The translations under genes and the position numbers were made by a program. A DNA stretch of 64,000 nucleotides, taken from positions 558,001 to 622,000 of the forward strand of contig NZ_UAVD01000029.1 in assembly GCF_900460065.1 (NCBI RefSeq), read 5' to 3'. The stretch comes from Streptomyces griseus (GTDB lineage Bacteria > Actinomycetota > Actinomycetes > Streptomycetales > Streptomycetaceae). Below are positions 41,722-52,002 of this stretch, one piece after another. The notes under the pieces were generated by a model. It saw nothing but the letters and a program-made list of their open reading frames with translations, was not told the DNA's origin and did no database searches. Each line of letters begins with the position of its first letter. The first letter of the stretch is position 1.

Positions 41722-43224
41722 TCAGGACGCGGCCTCCCCGGCATCCGGCACGGACACCCAGCGCCCGGTGGCCGTGTCGTAGTCGAACACGGGGCGTCCC
41801 CCCGTCCCACTCGTACGGAAGGGCCGTCCGCCGTCGTCGACGCGCACCGTGCCGGACCGGCCCCCGCTGCTCCAGGTCAGCTCCGCGTACCAGTCGCAGT
41901 CGCAGCCGACCGCGCGCGCCGTGATCAGGAGGACCTCGGGATCCGTGACGGAGACGCTGTACGGGAAGGAGACCGCGGCGATGGGCTCGCCCGAGTCGTT
42001 GCCCGCGACCGGGCGGGCGGTGGGGCGGGGCGCGTCGAGGTCCACGTCGAACATCCTCGGCGTGAGGGACCCCCCGCAGCCGGAGCTCATCCGGTAGACC
42101 CGTCCCGGCGCCGGTGAACGGCGCTCGACCACCTGGATCCGCAGGGCTTCGAGCACCACGGCCCGCTCGTCCCGGCCCTGCAACGTGATCCGGACACCGG
42201 CCTCGCCCGCGTGCACCGCGCCGAGCGCTCCGGCCCAGGACTCCGCGTCCGCCTCCACCGGGGGCGGCGGGACGGCCGTCGGCACCCGGTCCAGGAGGTA
42301 GGAGTGGTCACAGCCGTTCTTCCAGACGTGGGCGTCCGCGCTCCAGGTGAACGGCACACGGCCCGCCTTCGCGCTCGGTGAGCCCCCGGATGCCCGGGGG
42401 AGCGCCTTCGAGCGCTGTTCGACGCCGGGCGGCACGGTCGCCGGCCCGGTGCCGCCCGAGGGCGTCGCGCGGTCGGTCCCGCCGGCCGTTGCCCGCGGCG
42501 TGCGGGGCGCGGGGGAGCCGGAGACCGAGGGATCCGGGCTGCCCGACGGGGGCCCGCCCGGCCGCTGGGCCACCGACGGGCCCCGGTCCGGAGCCGGGGG
42601 CGACGTCCCGCCCAAGGCCGCGACCAGGGCGACGGCGAGCGCCCCGGCGGCGAGCACGCCGAGCCCCGGACCGTACCGGCGTGCCCGACGCGACCGGGAC
42701 GCCGGCCCCCGGGGAGTCCCGCTCCCGATCGCGGCCACCCGCCCGACGGCGGGGCCCGGCCCCGGGCGAGGGCCCGGGCGGCCCAAGGGCCCGGGCAATG
42801 CGGACGGCGGCGTCCCGGACCCGGCACTGCCGGACGGACCGGCCCCGGAGGCGTGCGGCCCCGCCGCCCGCCGCCCGGCGGAGCCGTCCACCGGCCCGAC
42901 GTCCGTCGCCTCAGCCGCGGCGTCCGCCTCCCCCTCGGCTCCGCCCTCCGCCGCCTGCCGATCCAGACGTTCGCGGTCCGCCAGGATCCACAGCCGGTGC
43001 AACGCCTCCCGCTCCCCGGCCGGAGCGCCGCACAGCCGGGCCAGCCGCTCCACGGGGGCGAACTCCGCGGGCACCGTCCGCCCCGTGCAGTACCGGTGCA
43101 GCGTCGAGCCGCTGACCCCGATCCGACGGGCCAGCGACGCGTACGTCCGGCCCGACCGCTCCCGCAGCGCGCTCAGCCGCTCCGCCAGCACCACCCGTGC
43201 GGACCCCTCGGCCCCACCCGTCAC
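41722..43224 (-). CDS. Membrane-tethered XRE-family transcriptional regulator
   Basis: A 500-residue protein. An HTH domain lies at about 8-75 (AERLSALRERSGRTYASLAR, RIGVSGSTLHRYCTGRTVPA), followed by a 120-residue Gly/Pro/Ala linker, one membrane helix (GLGVLAAGALAVALVAALGG, about 185-205) and an extracytoplasmic C-terminus with cysteine-containing beta-rich sequence (WKNGCDHSYLLDRVP, AVGCDCDWYAELTWSSGG). GGGGAGG lies 5-6 nt before GTG 43224. The layout suggests signal sensing outside and DNA binding inside. It is divergent from a secreted protein gene, a probable target. Confidence 0.85.
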   Translation of the reverse strand: MTGGAEGSARVVLAERLSALRERSGRTYASLARRIGVSGSTLHRYCTGRTVPAEFAPVERLARLCGAPAGEREALHRLWILADRERLDRQAAEGGAEGEADAAAEATDVGPVDGSAGRRAAGPHASGAGPSGSAGSGTPPSALPGPLGRPGPRPGPGPAVGRVAAIGSGTPRGPASRSRRARRYGPGLGVLAAGALAVALVAALGGTSPPAPDRGPSVAQRPGGPPSGSPDPSVSGSPAPRTPRATAGGTDRATPSGGTGPATVPPGVEQRSKALPRASGGSPSAKAGRVPFTWSADAHVWKNGCDHSYLLDRVPTAVPPPPVEADAESWAGALGAVHAGEAGVRITLQGRDERAVVLEALRIQVVERRSPAPGRVYRMSSGCGGSLTPRMFDVDLDAPRPTARPVAGNDSGEPIAAVSFPYSVSVTDPEVLLITARAVGCDCDWYAELTWSSGGRSGTVRVDDGGRPFRTSGTGGRPVFDYDTATGRWVSVPDAGEAAS

Positions 43225-43466
43225 GCTCGACCTCCCCACAGCCGTTCCAGGGCGTTCCAGCCCCCCGAGAACACCCACGTCACCAGGGGTGGGACGGTTC
43301 CAGCCCGGCGGGAAGCCGTGTCGCGCTTGTCCGCCTCCGGTGCGGCGGCCCAGTCTTGGGCTCGTTCCCGTACCGCCGCCGCAGGGCCCTCAGCGGGCTC
43401 CGTACACCTCGGCGCGGCGCCGTACGGCCAACCTGACCGCACCATCCGAAACGGGGAAACCTCATC

Positions 43467-44084
43467 ATGCGCACCCTTCGCACCGCAGTCCTGACCGCGG
43501 CCGCCGCCGCCCTGGCCGTCACCGCACTGGCCCCCGTGCCCGCCGCGGCGGCGCCGGCCCCCGCTCCCGTCCAGCCGAAGTTCCTGAGCGCGGGCCAGCT
43601 GCCCGCATCCGCCACACCCTGGACCGCCGGTCCCGTACGCCAGGGGACGCCCGCGGAAGGGTCGGTGTGCACCGCGGGCATCGCCCCGGCGTCCGGCACC
43701 CGCCACCGGGACTTCCGCACCGAACTGGACACCGGCGCCCGCCAGACCATCACGCTCGCCCCCACCACCGCCCGGGCCAAGGCGCTCGCCGCCGAACTGC
43801 GCAGCGCCCTGGAGACCTGCCTCGACCGGCTGAAGGAGCAGAACCCGGGCCTGGAGGGGGAGGCGTTCTACCAGGGCCGTGTCGACATCGAGGAGGGCGC
43901 GCACGTCTACAGCATCGACACGTCGTACCCGGAGGTCGGCTCCACCGACATCGGGCTGTACTCCGTGGGCCGCGACGGCAGGGCCGTGACCGTCGTCGAG
44001 TGGGGACAGCTGGGCGAACTCGACGGCGCACCCCTGGAGGGCTTCACGAACACGACGCGCACCGCCGTCGCCAAGCTGTACTGA
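43467..44084 (+). CDS. Secreted protein with sensor-like domain
   Basis: A 205-residue exported protein with a Sec signal (residues 1-30, AAALAVTALAPVPAAAAPAP). The mature part (AGQLPASATPWTAGPVRQGT, CLDRLKEQNPGLEGEAFYQG, TAVAKLY end) resembles PknH-type/sensor extracellular domains with two cysteines, which may form a disulfide. Its gene is divergent from the membrane-tethered XRE gene with 242 bp in between. Role unknown. Confidence 0.7.
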   Translation: MRTLRTAVLTAAAAALAVTALAPVPAAAAPAPAPVQPKFLSAGQLPASATPWTAGPVRQGTPAEGSVCTAGIAPASGTRHRDFRTELDTGARQTITLAPTTARAKALAAELRSALETCLDRLKEQNPGLEGEAFYQGRVDIEEGAHVYSIDTSYPEVGSTDIGLYSVGRDGRAVTVVEWGQLGELDGAPLEGFTNTTRTAVAKLY

Positions 44085-44089
44085 GACCT

Positions 44090-44131
44090 CCTCCGGCGAC
44101 CGACCGTCGGGGGGCGGCCGGTCGCCGGAGG
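44090..44131 (+). terminator. Terminator after the secreted protein gene
   Basis: Perfect 13-bp inverted repeat (44090-44102 and 44119-44131) 6 bp after the stop. The right arm lies just upstream of the next gene's promoter. Confidence 0.7.
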
Positions 44132-44166
44132 TGCGGGGTACCCCGCACCGGGAGCATGCTGGCTGT

Positions 44167-46779
44167 GTGACCCGGCACGAAACGCCCCGGCATCCCCCGC
44201 CCGCCGGAAACGGGGCCGCGGCCGGGGGAGACGAGGGTGGCCGCGTGCCCGACGAACTGTCCCTCGTACTCGCGCAGGGCCTCGTCAGCGCCGTCGAGTC
44301 GAGCGACGGCTTCGCGGGGGGCGTCTACCTCCGCAGCCGGACGCCCGGGCTCCTGCGCCTCGCGGTGCTCGCCGGACTGCCGGGCCCGCTGTTCCGGCCC
44401 TGGTGGCGGATGCAGGTGAACCGGCCCTTCCCGGTGTCCGAGGCCTACCGCTCGGGGCGGCCCGTGCTGCTCTCCGACGCGGAGGAGGCGATGCGCCGGT
44501 TCCCGCAGCTGATGGCCGGACTGCCGTTCCCGTTCGGTTCGCTGTGGGTGCCGATCACCGGGCCCCGGGGAAGCATGGGCGTGCTGGCGATCCTGCGGGC
44601 CTCCACGCCGGGGCGGCCCGTCGCCCCCGCCGACGGCGACCGCCTGCACCGCCTGGGGCACCGGCTCGGTGACGCGCTCACCGATCTGGACCAACGGGGC
44701 GTCGACTGCGTGTGGGAGACCGAGCCGGTCCCCGTGCAACTGCCCGCCGCCGCCACGCCGCCGGTCCGGGTCGGCCGCTTCGACTGGGACCTGCACTCCG
44801 GGAAGGTCACCGCCGACGACGAACTCTGCGCGATCCTCGGCTTCGAACCCGCCGCCTTCCCGGGCACCGTCGACGCGCTCGCCGCACGGCTGGTCCCGGA
44901 GGACGTGTACGGGCTGTGGGCGCTGGCCCGTCAGACGGTGGAGTCGGCCGAACCGGTCGTGCGGCGGATGCGGCTGCGCGGCCCCGACGGCCGGTCGCAC
45001 CTGCTGGAGCTGTCCGGCCGCTGGACGCACCCGGACGGCGACGCGTCCGCCAGCCGTCTGAGCGGCTTCCTGGTCGACCTCGGCGCGGGACCCGTCGTGC
45101 CGGAGGCCGCCGACCGGCTGCCGCGCGGCATCCTCTCCCTCGACCGGCTGGGCCGCATCACCTACGCGAACGGTCTCGCCGAGGAGCTGCTCGGCCACTC
45201 CAGGGAGGAGCTCGTGGGCCACGTGGTGTGGCAGGCCCTGCCGTGGTTCGGGCACGAGGCCTACGAGGACCACTACCGGGCCGCCCTGATGGCCGACGAG
45301 CCCGTCCACTTCCTCGCCCGCCGCCCGCCCTCGCTCTGGCTGTCGGTGTCCCTGTACCCGGGCCACGACGGAGTGAGCGTCGTCCTCCAGAGCACCGACC
45401 GCCCGGACTACACGCCGGGCTCGGTCACCGCGCCCGGCCTGGGCATCGGCTCGACCGCCGACCGCTCATCGGCCCTGTACCGGCCGGTGGCCCTCGCCAT
45501 CGCCCTGACCGAGGCGGTCACCGCACGCCAGGTCTCCGAGGTGGTCACGGAGGAGCTGCTGCCCGCGTTCGGCGGCCGTCAGCTCGCCATCTACCTGCTG
45601 GACGAGGGCCATCTCCACCTGGCCTGGGAGACGGGGTTCCCGAAGGGCTTCCTCGACCGGTTCGAAGGGGTCGAGCTGGACGTCAGCATTCCCGGGGTGG
45701 AGACCCTGACCACGGGCCGCCCGATGTTCTTCGAGTCGATGCAGCGCCTGGCCGAGGCCTATCCGGGCATCCCGATCGACACGGACGTCGGGGCGCGCGC
45801 GTTCCTGCCCCTGATCGCCTCGGGGCGGCCCGTCGGCTCCTGCATCCTCGGGTTCGACCGCCCCCGCGGCTTCAGCCCGGAGGAACGTACGGTGCTGACG
45901 GCGCTCGCCGGACTCATCGCCCAGGCCCTCAAGCGCGCCCAGCGCTACGACAGCGAGTCGGCCCTCGCCCGCGGACTCCAGAACGCGCTGCTGCCGCACC
46001 GGCTGCCCGAGGTGGACGGGGTGGACACCCTGGGGCGCTACCTCTCCGGCACCCAGGGCATGGACGTGGGCGGCGACTGGTACGACGTCATCGAGACCGG
46101 GAGCGAACTCGCCCTCGTCATCGGCGACGTCCAGGGCCACGGTGTCGCCGCCGCCGCGACCATGGGCCAGCTGCGCAGTGCGGTGCGGGCGTTCGCGCTC
46201 AACAACTACGACCCCCAGGAGGTGATCAGCGGCACCAACCGGCTGCTCATCGACCTCGACCCGGGGCAGTTCGCGAGCTGCTGCTACATCGCCCTGGACC
46301 CGTTGACCGGAGTGGCCCGCGCTGTACGGGCGGGTCACCCGCAGCCCGTGCTGCGGAGGCCCGACGGCCGGACGGAAGTGCTGGACCTGCCCGGCGGCAT
46401 CGTGCTCGGGATCGATGAGCAGGCGTCCTACCCGGTCACCGAGATGCGGCTCGAACCCGGGGCGATGCTGGCCCTGTTCACGGACGGGCTGATCGAGCGC
46501 CCGGGGACGGACATCGACGAGGGGATCGAGAGGCTGCGGGCCACCGTCGAACACATCGGCGCCGTCCCCCTGGCGGAGACGGCCGACCAGGTCATCGGAG
46601 AGGCCAGGGCGGCCACCGACCGCCCCGACGACATCGCGCTCCTGCTCGCCTCCCGGTGGGCCGGGACCCGGGCGGTCCGGCGGCTGCGGAAGGACCGGGC
46701 GCCCGGGCCCGACCTGTGGCGGACGTTCAGGAGGCCGGATCCGGGGCGCGCGGCGGGCGCGCCGGATCCGGCCTCCTAG
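44167..46779 (+). CDS. GAF/PAS sensor PP2C (SpoIIE-type) protein phosphatase
   Basis: An 870-residue soluble multidomain phosphatase. Predicted order: GAF (about 30-190), PAS (about 205-310, FDWDLHSGKVTADDELCAIL), PAS (about 325-420, ILSLDRLGRITYANGLAEEL), GAF (about 440-605) and a PP2C/SpoIIE domain (about 620-840) with metal motifs GGDWYDVIE, GDVQGHGVAAAA, LFTDGLIERPG and RPDDIALLL. Such enzymes dephosphorylate anti-sigma-factor antagonists. GTG at 44167 is chosen since CATGCT lies 6 nt before it (leaderless). An earlier start at 44131 lies within the terminator and is unlikely. Confidence 0.9.
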   Translation: MTRHETPRHPPPAGNGAAAGGDEGGRVPDELSLVLAQGLVSAVESSDGFAGGVYLRSRTPGLLRLAVLAGLPGPLFRPWWRMQVNRPFPVSEAYRSGRPVLLSDAEEAMRRFPQLMAGLPFPFGSLWVPITGPRGSMGVLAILRASTPGRPVAPADGDRLHRLGHRLGDALTDLDQRGVDCVWETEPVPVQLPAAATPPVRVGRFDWDLHSGKVTADDELCAILGFEPAAFPGTVDALAARLVPEDVYGLWALARQTVESAEPVVRRMRLRGPDGRSHLLELSGRWTHPDGDASASRLSGFLVDLGAGPVVPEAADRLPRGILSLDRLGRITYANGLAEELLGHSREELVGHVVWQALPWFGHEAYEDHYRAALMADEPVHFLARRPPSLWLSVSLYPGHDGVSVVLQSTDRPDYTPGSVTAPGLGIGSTADRSSALYRPVALAIALTEAVTARQVSEVVTEELLPAFGGRQLAIYLLDEGHLHLAWETGFPKGFLDRFEGVELDVSIPGVETLTTGRPMFFESMQRLAEAYPGIPIDTDVGARAFLPLIASGRPVGSCILGFDRPRGFSPEERTVLTALAGLIAQALKRAQRYDSESALARGLQNALLPHRLPEVDGVDTLGRYLSGTQGMDVGGDWYDVIETGSELALVIGDVQGHGVAAAATMGQLRSAVRAFALNNYDPQEVISGTNRLLIDLDPGQFASCCYIALDPLTGVARAVRAGHPQPVLRRPDGRTEVLDLPGGIVLGIDEQASYPVTEMRLEPGAMLALFTDGLIERPGTDIDEGIERLRATVEHIGAVPLAETADQVIGEARAATDRPDDIALLLASRWAGTRAVRRLRKDRAPGPDLWRTFRRPDPGRAAGAPDPAS
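46730..46776. terminator. Bidirectional terminator overlapping the phosphatase 3' end
   Basis: GGAGGCCGGATCC (46730-46742) and its exact complement (46764-46776) enclose a further GGCGCGC-type stem. It overlaps the last codons of the phosphatase and faces the convergent ferredoxin reductase stop. Confidence 0.7.
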
Positions 46780-46795
46780 GGGTACGTCCGCCCGA

Positions 46796-48157
46796 TCAGG
46801 CGCCGGAGGCGTCCAGCATGCCCTCGCGCTCCACGACCTTGATCCGCTCACGGCCCTGGGCCGCGCCCAGCGCCTGCTCGTGGGCGTCCAGCCGGTGCCA
46901 GCCCTCCCAGGTCGTGTAGCGGACGCCGCGGTCCTCCAGGAAGGCCTCGACGGCCTCCGGAGCGGGCGTGGCCGGCTCGGGCAGCCGACCGGCGGCCCGG
47001 TCCTCCAGGACGCAGGCGACCGTCTCGTTGGCGTCACCCTTGGTGTGACCGATCAGACCGATCGGCCCGCGCTTGATCCAGCCCGTGACGTAGACCGAGG
47101 CCATGTGCTCGTCGCCCGCGATCACGCGTCCCGCCTCGTGCGGCACGGTGCCGGAAGCCACGTCGAAGGGGAGCTTGGGCAGCTCCTCCGAGTAGTAGCC
47201 GACGGCGCGGTAGACGCTCTGCATGTCCCAGTCCGTGAACTGCCCGGTGCCCCGGACGTTGCCCGTGCCGTCCAGCTCGGTCCGCTCGGTGCGCAGTCCC
47301 ACGACCCTGCCGTCCTCGCCGAGGATCTCGACCGGGGACTCGAAGAAGTGCAGGAACAGCTTGTGCGGGCGGTCGCCGACGTCGCGGATCGCCCAGTTCT
47401 CCAGGGTCTGCGCGACCATGTTGGCCTGCTTGTTCTCCCGGCGGGTCGCGATGGAGCCCTCGTCGTACTCGATGTCCTCGGGGTTGACGATGACCTCGAT
47501 GTTGGGGGAGTGGTCCAGCTCCCGCAGCTCCATCGGGCTGAACTTGGCCTGTGCCGGGCCGCGCCGCCCGAACACGTGCACCTCCAGCGCCTTGTTCTCC
47601 TTGAGGCCCTGGTACACGTTGTCCGGGATCTCGGTGGGCAGCAGTTCGTCCGCCGTCTTGGCCAGCACGCGGGCCACGTCCAGGGCCACGTTTCCGACGC
47701 CGAGCACGGCGACCTTCTCCGCGGTGAGCGGCCAGGTGCGCGGTACCTCGGGGTGCCCGTCGTACCAGGAGACGAACTCGGCCGCGCCGTAGGAGCCGTC
47801 CAGCTGGATGCCGGGGACGTCGAGCGCCCGGTCGGCCTCGGCGCCGGTGGAGAAGATCACCGCGTCGTAGAACGACCGCAGATCGTCCAGGCCGATGTCG
47901 TGCGGGTAGCTGACATTTCCGAAGAGCCGGATCTGGGGCTTGTCCAGCACCTGGTGCAGGGCCTTGACGATGCCCTTGATCCGCGGGTGGTCCGGTGCCA
48001 CGCCGTAGCGGATGAGACCGAAGGGCGCGGGCATGCGCTCGAAGAGGTCGATGGAGACCCCCGGGTCCTGGCAGACCTCGGATTTGAGCAGCGCGTCCGC
48101 AGCGTAGATACCGGCGGGGCCGGCTCCGACAATGGCGACGCGGACGGGGCGTGTCAT
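46796..48157 (-). CDS. FprA-type NADPH-ferredoxin reductase
   Basis: A 453-residue FAD/NADPH enzyme related to adrenodoxin reductase and mycobacterial FprA. The FAD motif is VGAGPAG (10-16). The NADP region contains VAVLGVGNVALDVARVLA. HPRIKGIVKALHQVL and YVTGWIKRGPIGLIGHTKGD are family signatures. It feeds electrons to ferredoxins, for instance for P450s or iron-sulfur assembly. GAAGGA lies 10 nt before ATG 48157. A weak iron-box-like dyad at 48213-48232 lies about 60 bp upstream. Confidence 0.92.
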   Translation of the reverse strand: MTRPVRVAIVGAGPAGIYAADALLKSEVCQDPGVSIDLFERMPAPFGLIRYGVAPDHPRIKGIVKALHQVLDKPQIRLFGNVSYPHDIGLDDLRSFYDAVIFSTGAEADRALDVPGIQLDGSYGAAEFVSWYDGHPEVPRTWPLTAEKVAVLGVGNVALDVARVLAKTADELLPTEIPDNVYQGLKENKALEVHVFGRRGPAQAKFSPMELRELDHSPNIEVIVNPEDIEYDEGSIATRRENKQANMVAQTLENWAIRDVGDRPHKLFLHFFESPVEILGEDGRVVGLRTERTELDGTGNVRGTGQFTDWDMQSVYRAVGYYSEELPKLPFDVASGTVPHEAGRVIAGDEHMASVYVTGWIKRGPIGLIGHTKGDANETVACVLEDRAAGRLPEPATPAPEAVEAFLEDRGVRYTTWEGWHRLDAHEQALGAAQGRERIKVVEREGMLDASGA

Positions 48158-48617
48158 GGCGTGGTGATCCTTCGGGGCGGGCGAACGCGGGCAGGTACAG
48201 CGTACGTCGGAGGTAAGGGTTGGCTTACTAATCTCCACCGCACACCGTAAGCGATCGTCCCGCGGGCCCCTCGACCGGCCCCGCCTAGAGTGTCCGATTG
48301 GTCCGCTTATCTGTGTCGGTATGGGCGATTTGTTTCTTTTAGGAATCCTGCTCCATAAAGGGCTTATTGGGGCTGCTGGGGTATTTGCATGACCTCGTTT
48401 TCGCCATGATCGTGAGGGAGTGGTGAGCGTCACGTCCGCGCGGGCGGACGGCTGAGCGGAAGCATCGGTTCCCTTCCGCGCGAGGAAAGTTGACGCCGTG
48501 ACGGATGGAGCCGATCCGGAAATTCCGCCTTTCGATCTTGGGTGGAAAGGGGAATCCGGAATGCGGGGCTTGTTCTGTTCGGCATTTCTCGCCTACGGTC
48601 ACCGTCAATCCGGATGG
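48158..48617. other. Long 5' region between ferredoxin reductase and riboswitch
   Basis: 460 bp with no gene. It has an AT-rich block around 48300-48360, a sigma-B-type match GGCT-N14-GGGTAT (48361-48384), a small hairpin near 48432-48451, and TTGTTC/TACGGT (48570-48575 and 48594-48599, 18-bp spacing), the likely promoter of the riboswitch transcript. Confidence 0.5.
48570..48599 (+). promoter_or_regulatory. Candidate promoter of the riboswitch/transglycosylase gene
   Basis: TTGTTC and TACGGT separated by 18 bp, with transcription expected to begin near 48606, just before the riboswitch core. Confidence 0.45.
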
Positions 48618-48796
48618 AACGCCGAATCCTGCCGCCGTCCGGGAATCCGAAACCCACTCACGTACGGCAGGAGCGGGGGACCCAGGTAAGTCGCCGAACC
48701 GTAACCGGAACGGCTTGGGGTGAAGTCGCACGAGTGTGCGGCCAGACATCTCCCGTCTGAACCCGACAGCTCACCTCGCAGGCGCCGGAGAGGAAA
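48618..48796 (+). ncRNA. c-di-AMP riboswitch (ydaO-yuaA type)
   Basis: The leader shows the conserved blocks of the ydaO riboswitch in order: CGAATCCTGCC (48623-48633), AGCGGGGGACCCA (48672-48684), GGGGTGAAG (48717-48725), CCGTCTGAACCCGACAG (48754-48770), then CACCTCGCAGGCG and GAGAGGA next to the start codon. In Streptomyces this class precedes cell-wall hydrolase (rpf/swl-type) genes and turns them off when c-di-AMP is high. It ends just before the ATG at 48803. Confidence 0.9.
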
Positions 48797-48802
48797 TCCC
48801 CC

Positions 48803-49645
48803 ATGCCCGCACAGGGTAAGCACCGTCGTTCCCCGTCCACCTCGCTGCGTCGCGGCCTGGCCGCCGTGACCGCCGGCGGAGCCGTCCTCGCCCTCCCGGT
48901 GATCGGCGCCACCAGTGCCTTCGCGGCACCCGCGCCCACCGCCGCGCCGCAGCAGTCCGTGGCGCCCGCCGCGGTGGCCCCGGCGAATTCCGTGGCGAAG
49001 GCCGCGCCCGCCCAGCATTCCGTCGCGGCCGGTGAGACGCTTTCCAAGATCGCCCGCGAATATTCCGTCAGCGGCGGCTGGGAGAAGCTCTACGAAGGCA
49101 ACCGGAAGATCATCGGAGCGAATCCCGATCTCATTCACCCCGGTATCAAGCTGACTCTCGGAACCGTGGCCGATGCCTCTTCGGGTGGTACGGCGGACAA
49201 GGCCGCCAAGGCTTCTCCGTCCGCCGCGCGCGGCGCCGAGGCCGACCGCGCCGACCGCTCGGAGCGCATCGACGCCGCCCCCGTGGCGAAGACCGCTCCG
49301 GCCGCCGAGAAGGCCGTCACGTACACGAACGACCTCGACGGCTGGATCAAGGAGTCCCTGGCGATCATGGCCGAGCAGGGCATCCCCGGAACCTACGAGG
49401 GCATCCACCGCAACATCATGCGCGAGTCCTCGGGCAACCCGGCCGCGATCAACAACTGGGACTCCAACGCGGTCAAGGGCACCCCGTCCAAGGGTCTGCT
49501 GCAGGTCATCGACCCGACCTTCCAGGCCTACCACGTGCCCGGCACCTCGACCGACAGCTACGACCCGGTCGCCAACATCACCGCCGCGTGCAACTACGCC
49601 GCGGACCGGTACGGCTCGATCGACAACGTCTTCGGCGCCTACTGA
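48803..49645 (+). CDS. LysM and lytic transglycosylase cell-wall hydrolase
   Basis: A 280-residue secreted peptidoglycan hydrolase. A Sec signal covers residues 1-42 (ending AFAAP). A LysM domain (about 70-115) starts QHSVAAGETLSKIAREYSVS. After an Ala/Asp-rich linker comes a C-terminal SLT/transglycosylase-like domain (about 185-280) with catalytic glutamate in HRNIMRESSGNPAAINNWDS and KGLLQVIDPTFQAYH. Expression is controlled by the c-di-AMP riboswitch in its leader. Such enzymes act in spore germination and hyphal growth. Confidence 0.93.
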   Translation: MPAQGKHRRSPSTSLRRGLAAVTAGGAVLALPVIGATSAFAAPAPTAAPQQSVAPAAVAPANSVAKAAPAQHSVAAGETLSKIAREYSVSGGWEKLYEGNRKIIGANPDLIHPGIKLTLGTVADASSGGTADKAAKASPSAARGAEADRADRSERIDAAPVAKTAPAAEKAVTYTNDLDGWIKESLAIMAEQGIPGTYEGIHRNIMRESSGNPAAINNWDSNAVKGTPSKGLLQVIDPTFQAYHVPGTSTDSYDPVANITAACNYAADRYGSIDNVFGAY

Positions 49646-49660
49646 TCCGCCGCGACCGCG

Positions 49661-49700
49661 CCCGAGGGGCCCCGGACCTCATGGTCCGGGGCCCCTCGGG
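49661..49700 (+). terminator. Strong terminator after the transglycosylase gene
   Basis: Perfect 18-bp inverted repeat (49661-49678 and 49683-49700) with loop TCAT, extendable by two or three more pairs. Confidence 0.85.
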
Positions 49701-49773
49701 CGTACGGGGCTGCTCGGGTCCGCCGGGAAGTTACCCCCAAGTTTCTAGTGACTTACCAGGCGATCGACAGTAG

Positions 49774-51453
<1,680 letters not shown>

Positions 51454-51483
51454 GGGCTGTCCCGCGGGCGCCCCACGGAGAGC

Positions 51484-51516
51484 CCGGGGCCGGGAGTGCC
51501 AACCCGGCGGCCCCGG
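51484..51516. terminator. Bidirectional terminator after cholesterol oxidase
   Basis: CCGGGGCC/GGCCCCGG stem (51484-51491 and 51509-51516), extended by GGG/CCC, between convergent stops. Confidence 0.65.
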
Positions 51517-51522
51517 ACTCCG

Positions 51523-52002
51523 TCAGTGACCGGGCAGAACGCACACCGCGTCGATCCCCAGCACATGGTTGAGCCGCCCGAACGCCAGCCACGAGCCGAT
51601 GCTCATCGTCAGCTCCACGATCTCCGCCTGGCTGTAGTGCGCGGTCATCCGCTGCCAGAAGGCGTCGTCCAGACCGTGGTGGTCGAGCGTGTACCGCTCG
51701 GCGTACTCCGCCGCCAGCCGGGTCCGCTCGTCGAAGGCGTCGGTCGTACGCCACTCGGTCACCGCCCCGGCGAACTCCTCCTCGACCTTCGCCCCGTCCC
51801 GCTCGGTCCGCCAGTCCAGGCAGAACAGGCACCCGTTGATCTGCGCGACCCGCAGCCTGGCCGCCTCGAACTCCCGCAGCCCCAGCGTCGTGTGCTCGTA
51901 CACGGACATCGAGAAGGTGGCGGCGGCCATGCCGATGCCGGGGACCATCTCCCCCCACACGTAACCGATGGGCTCCTGACCCTCGGGAATGTCGATGATC
52001 AT
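51523..52002 (-). CDS. Carboxymuconolactone decarboxylase/alkylhydroperoxidase (AhpD)-like protein
   Basis: A 159-residue all-alpha protein with the CMD/AhpD active-site motif CLFC (in INGCLFCLDWR) and a downstream histidine (RLNHVLGID). Many family members use the two cysteines as peroxidase redox pair. AAGGAG lies about 7 nt before ATG 52002. The start overlaps the stop of the upstream dehydrogenase (ATGA), so the two act together. The pair lies next to cholesterol oxidase on the opposite strand; a functional link is possible but unproven. Confidence 0.88.
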   Translation of the reverse strand: MIIDIPEGQEPIGYVWGEMVPGIGMAAATFSMSVYEHTTLGLREFEAARLRVAQINGCLFCLDWRTERDGAKVEEEFAGAVTEWRTTDAFDERTRLAAEYAERYTLDHHGLDDAFWQRMTAHYSQAEIVELTMSIGSWLAFGRLNHVLGIDAVCVLPGH

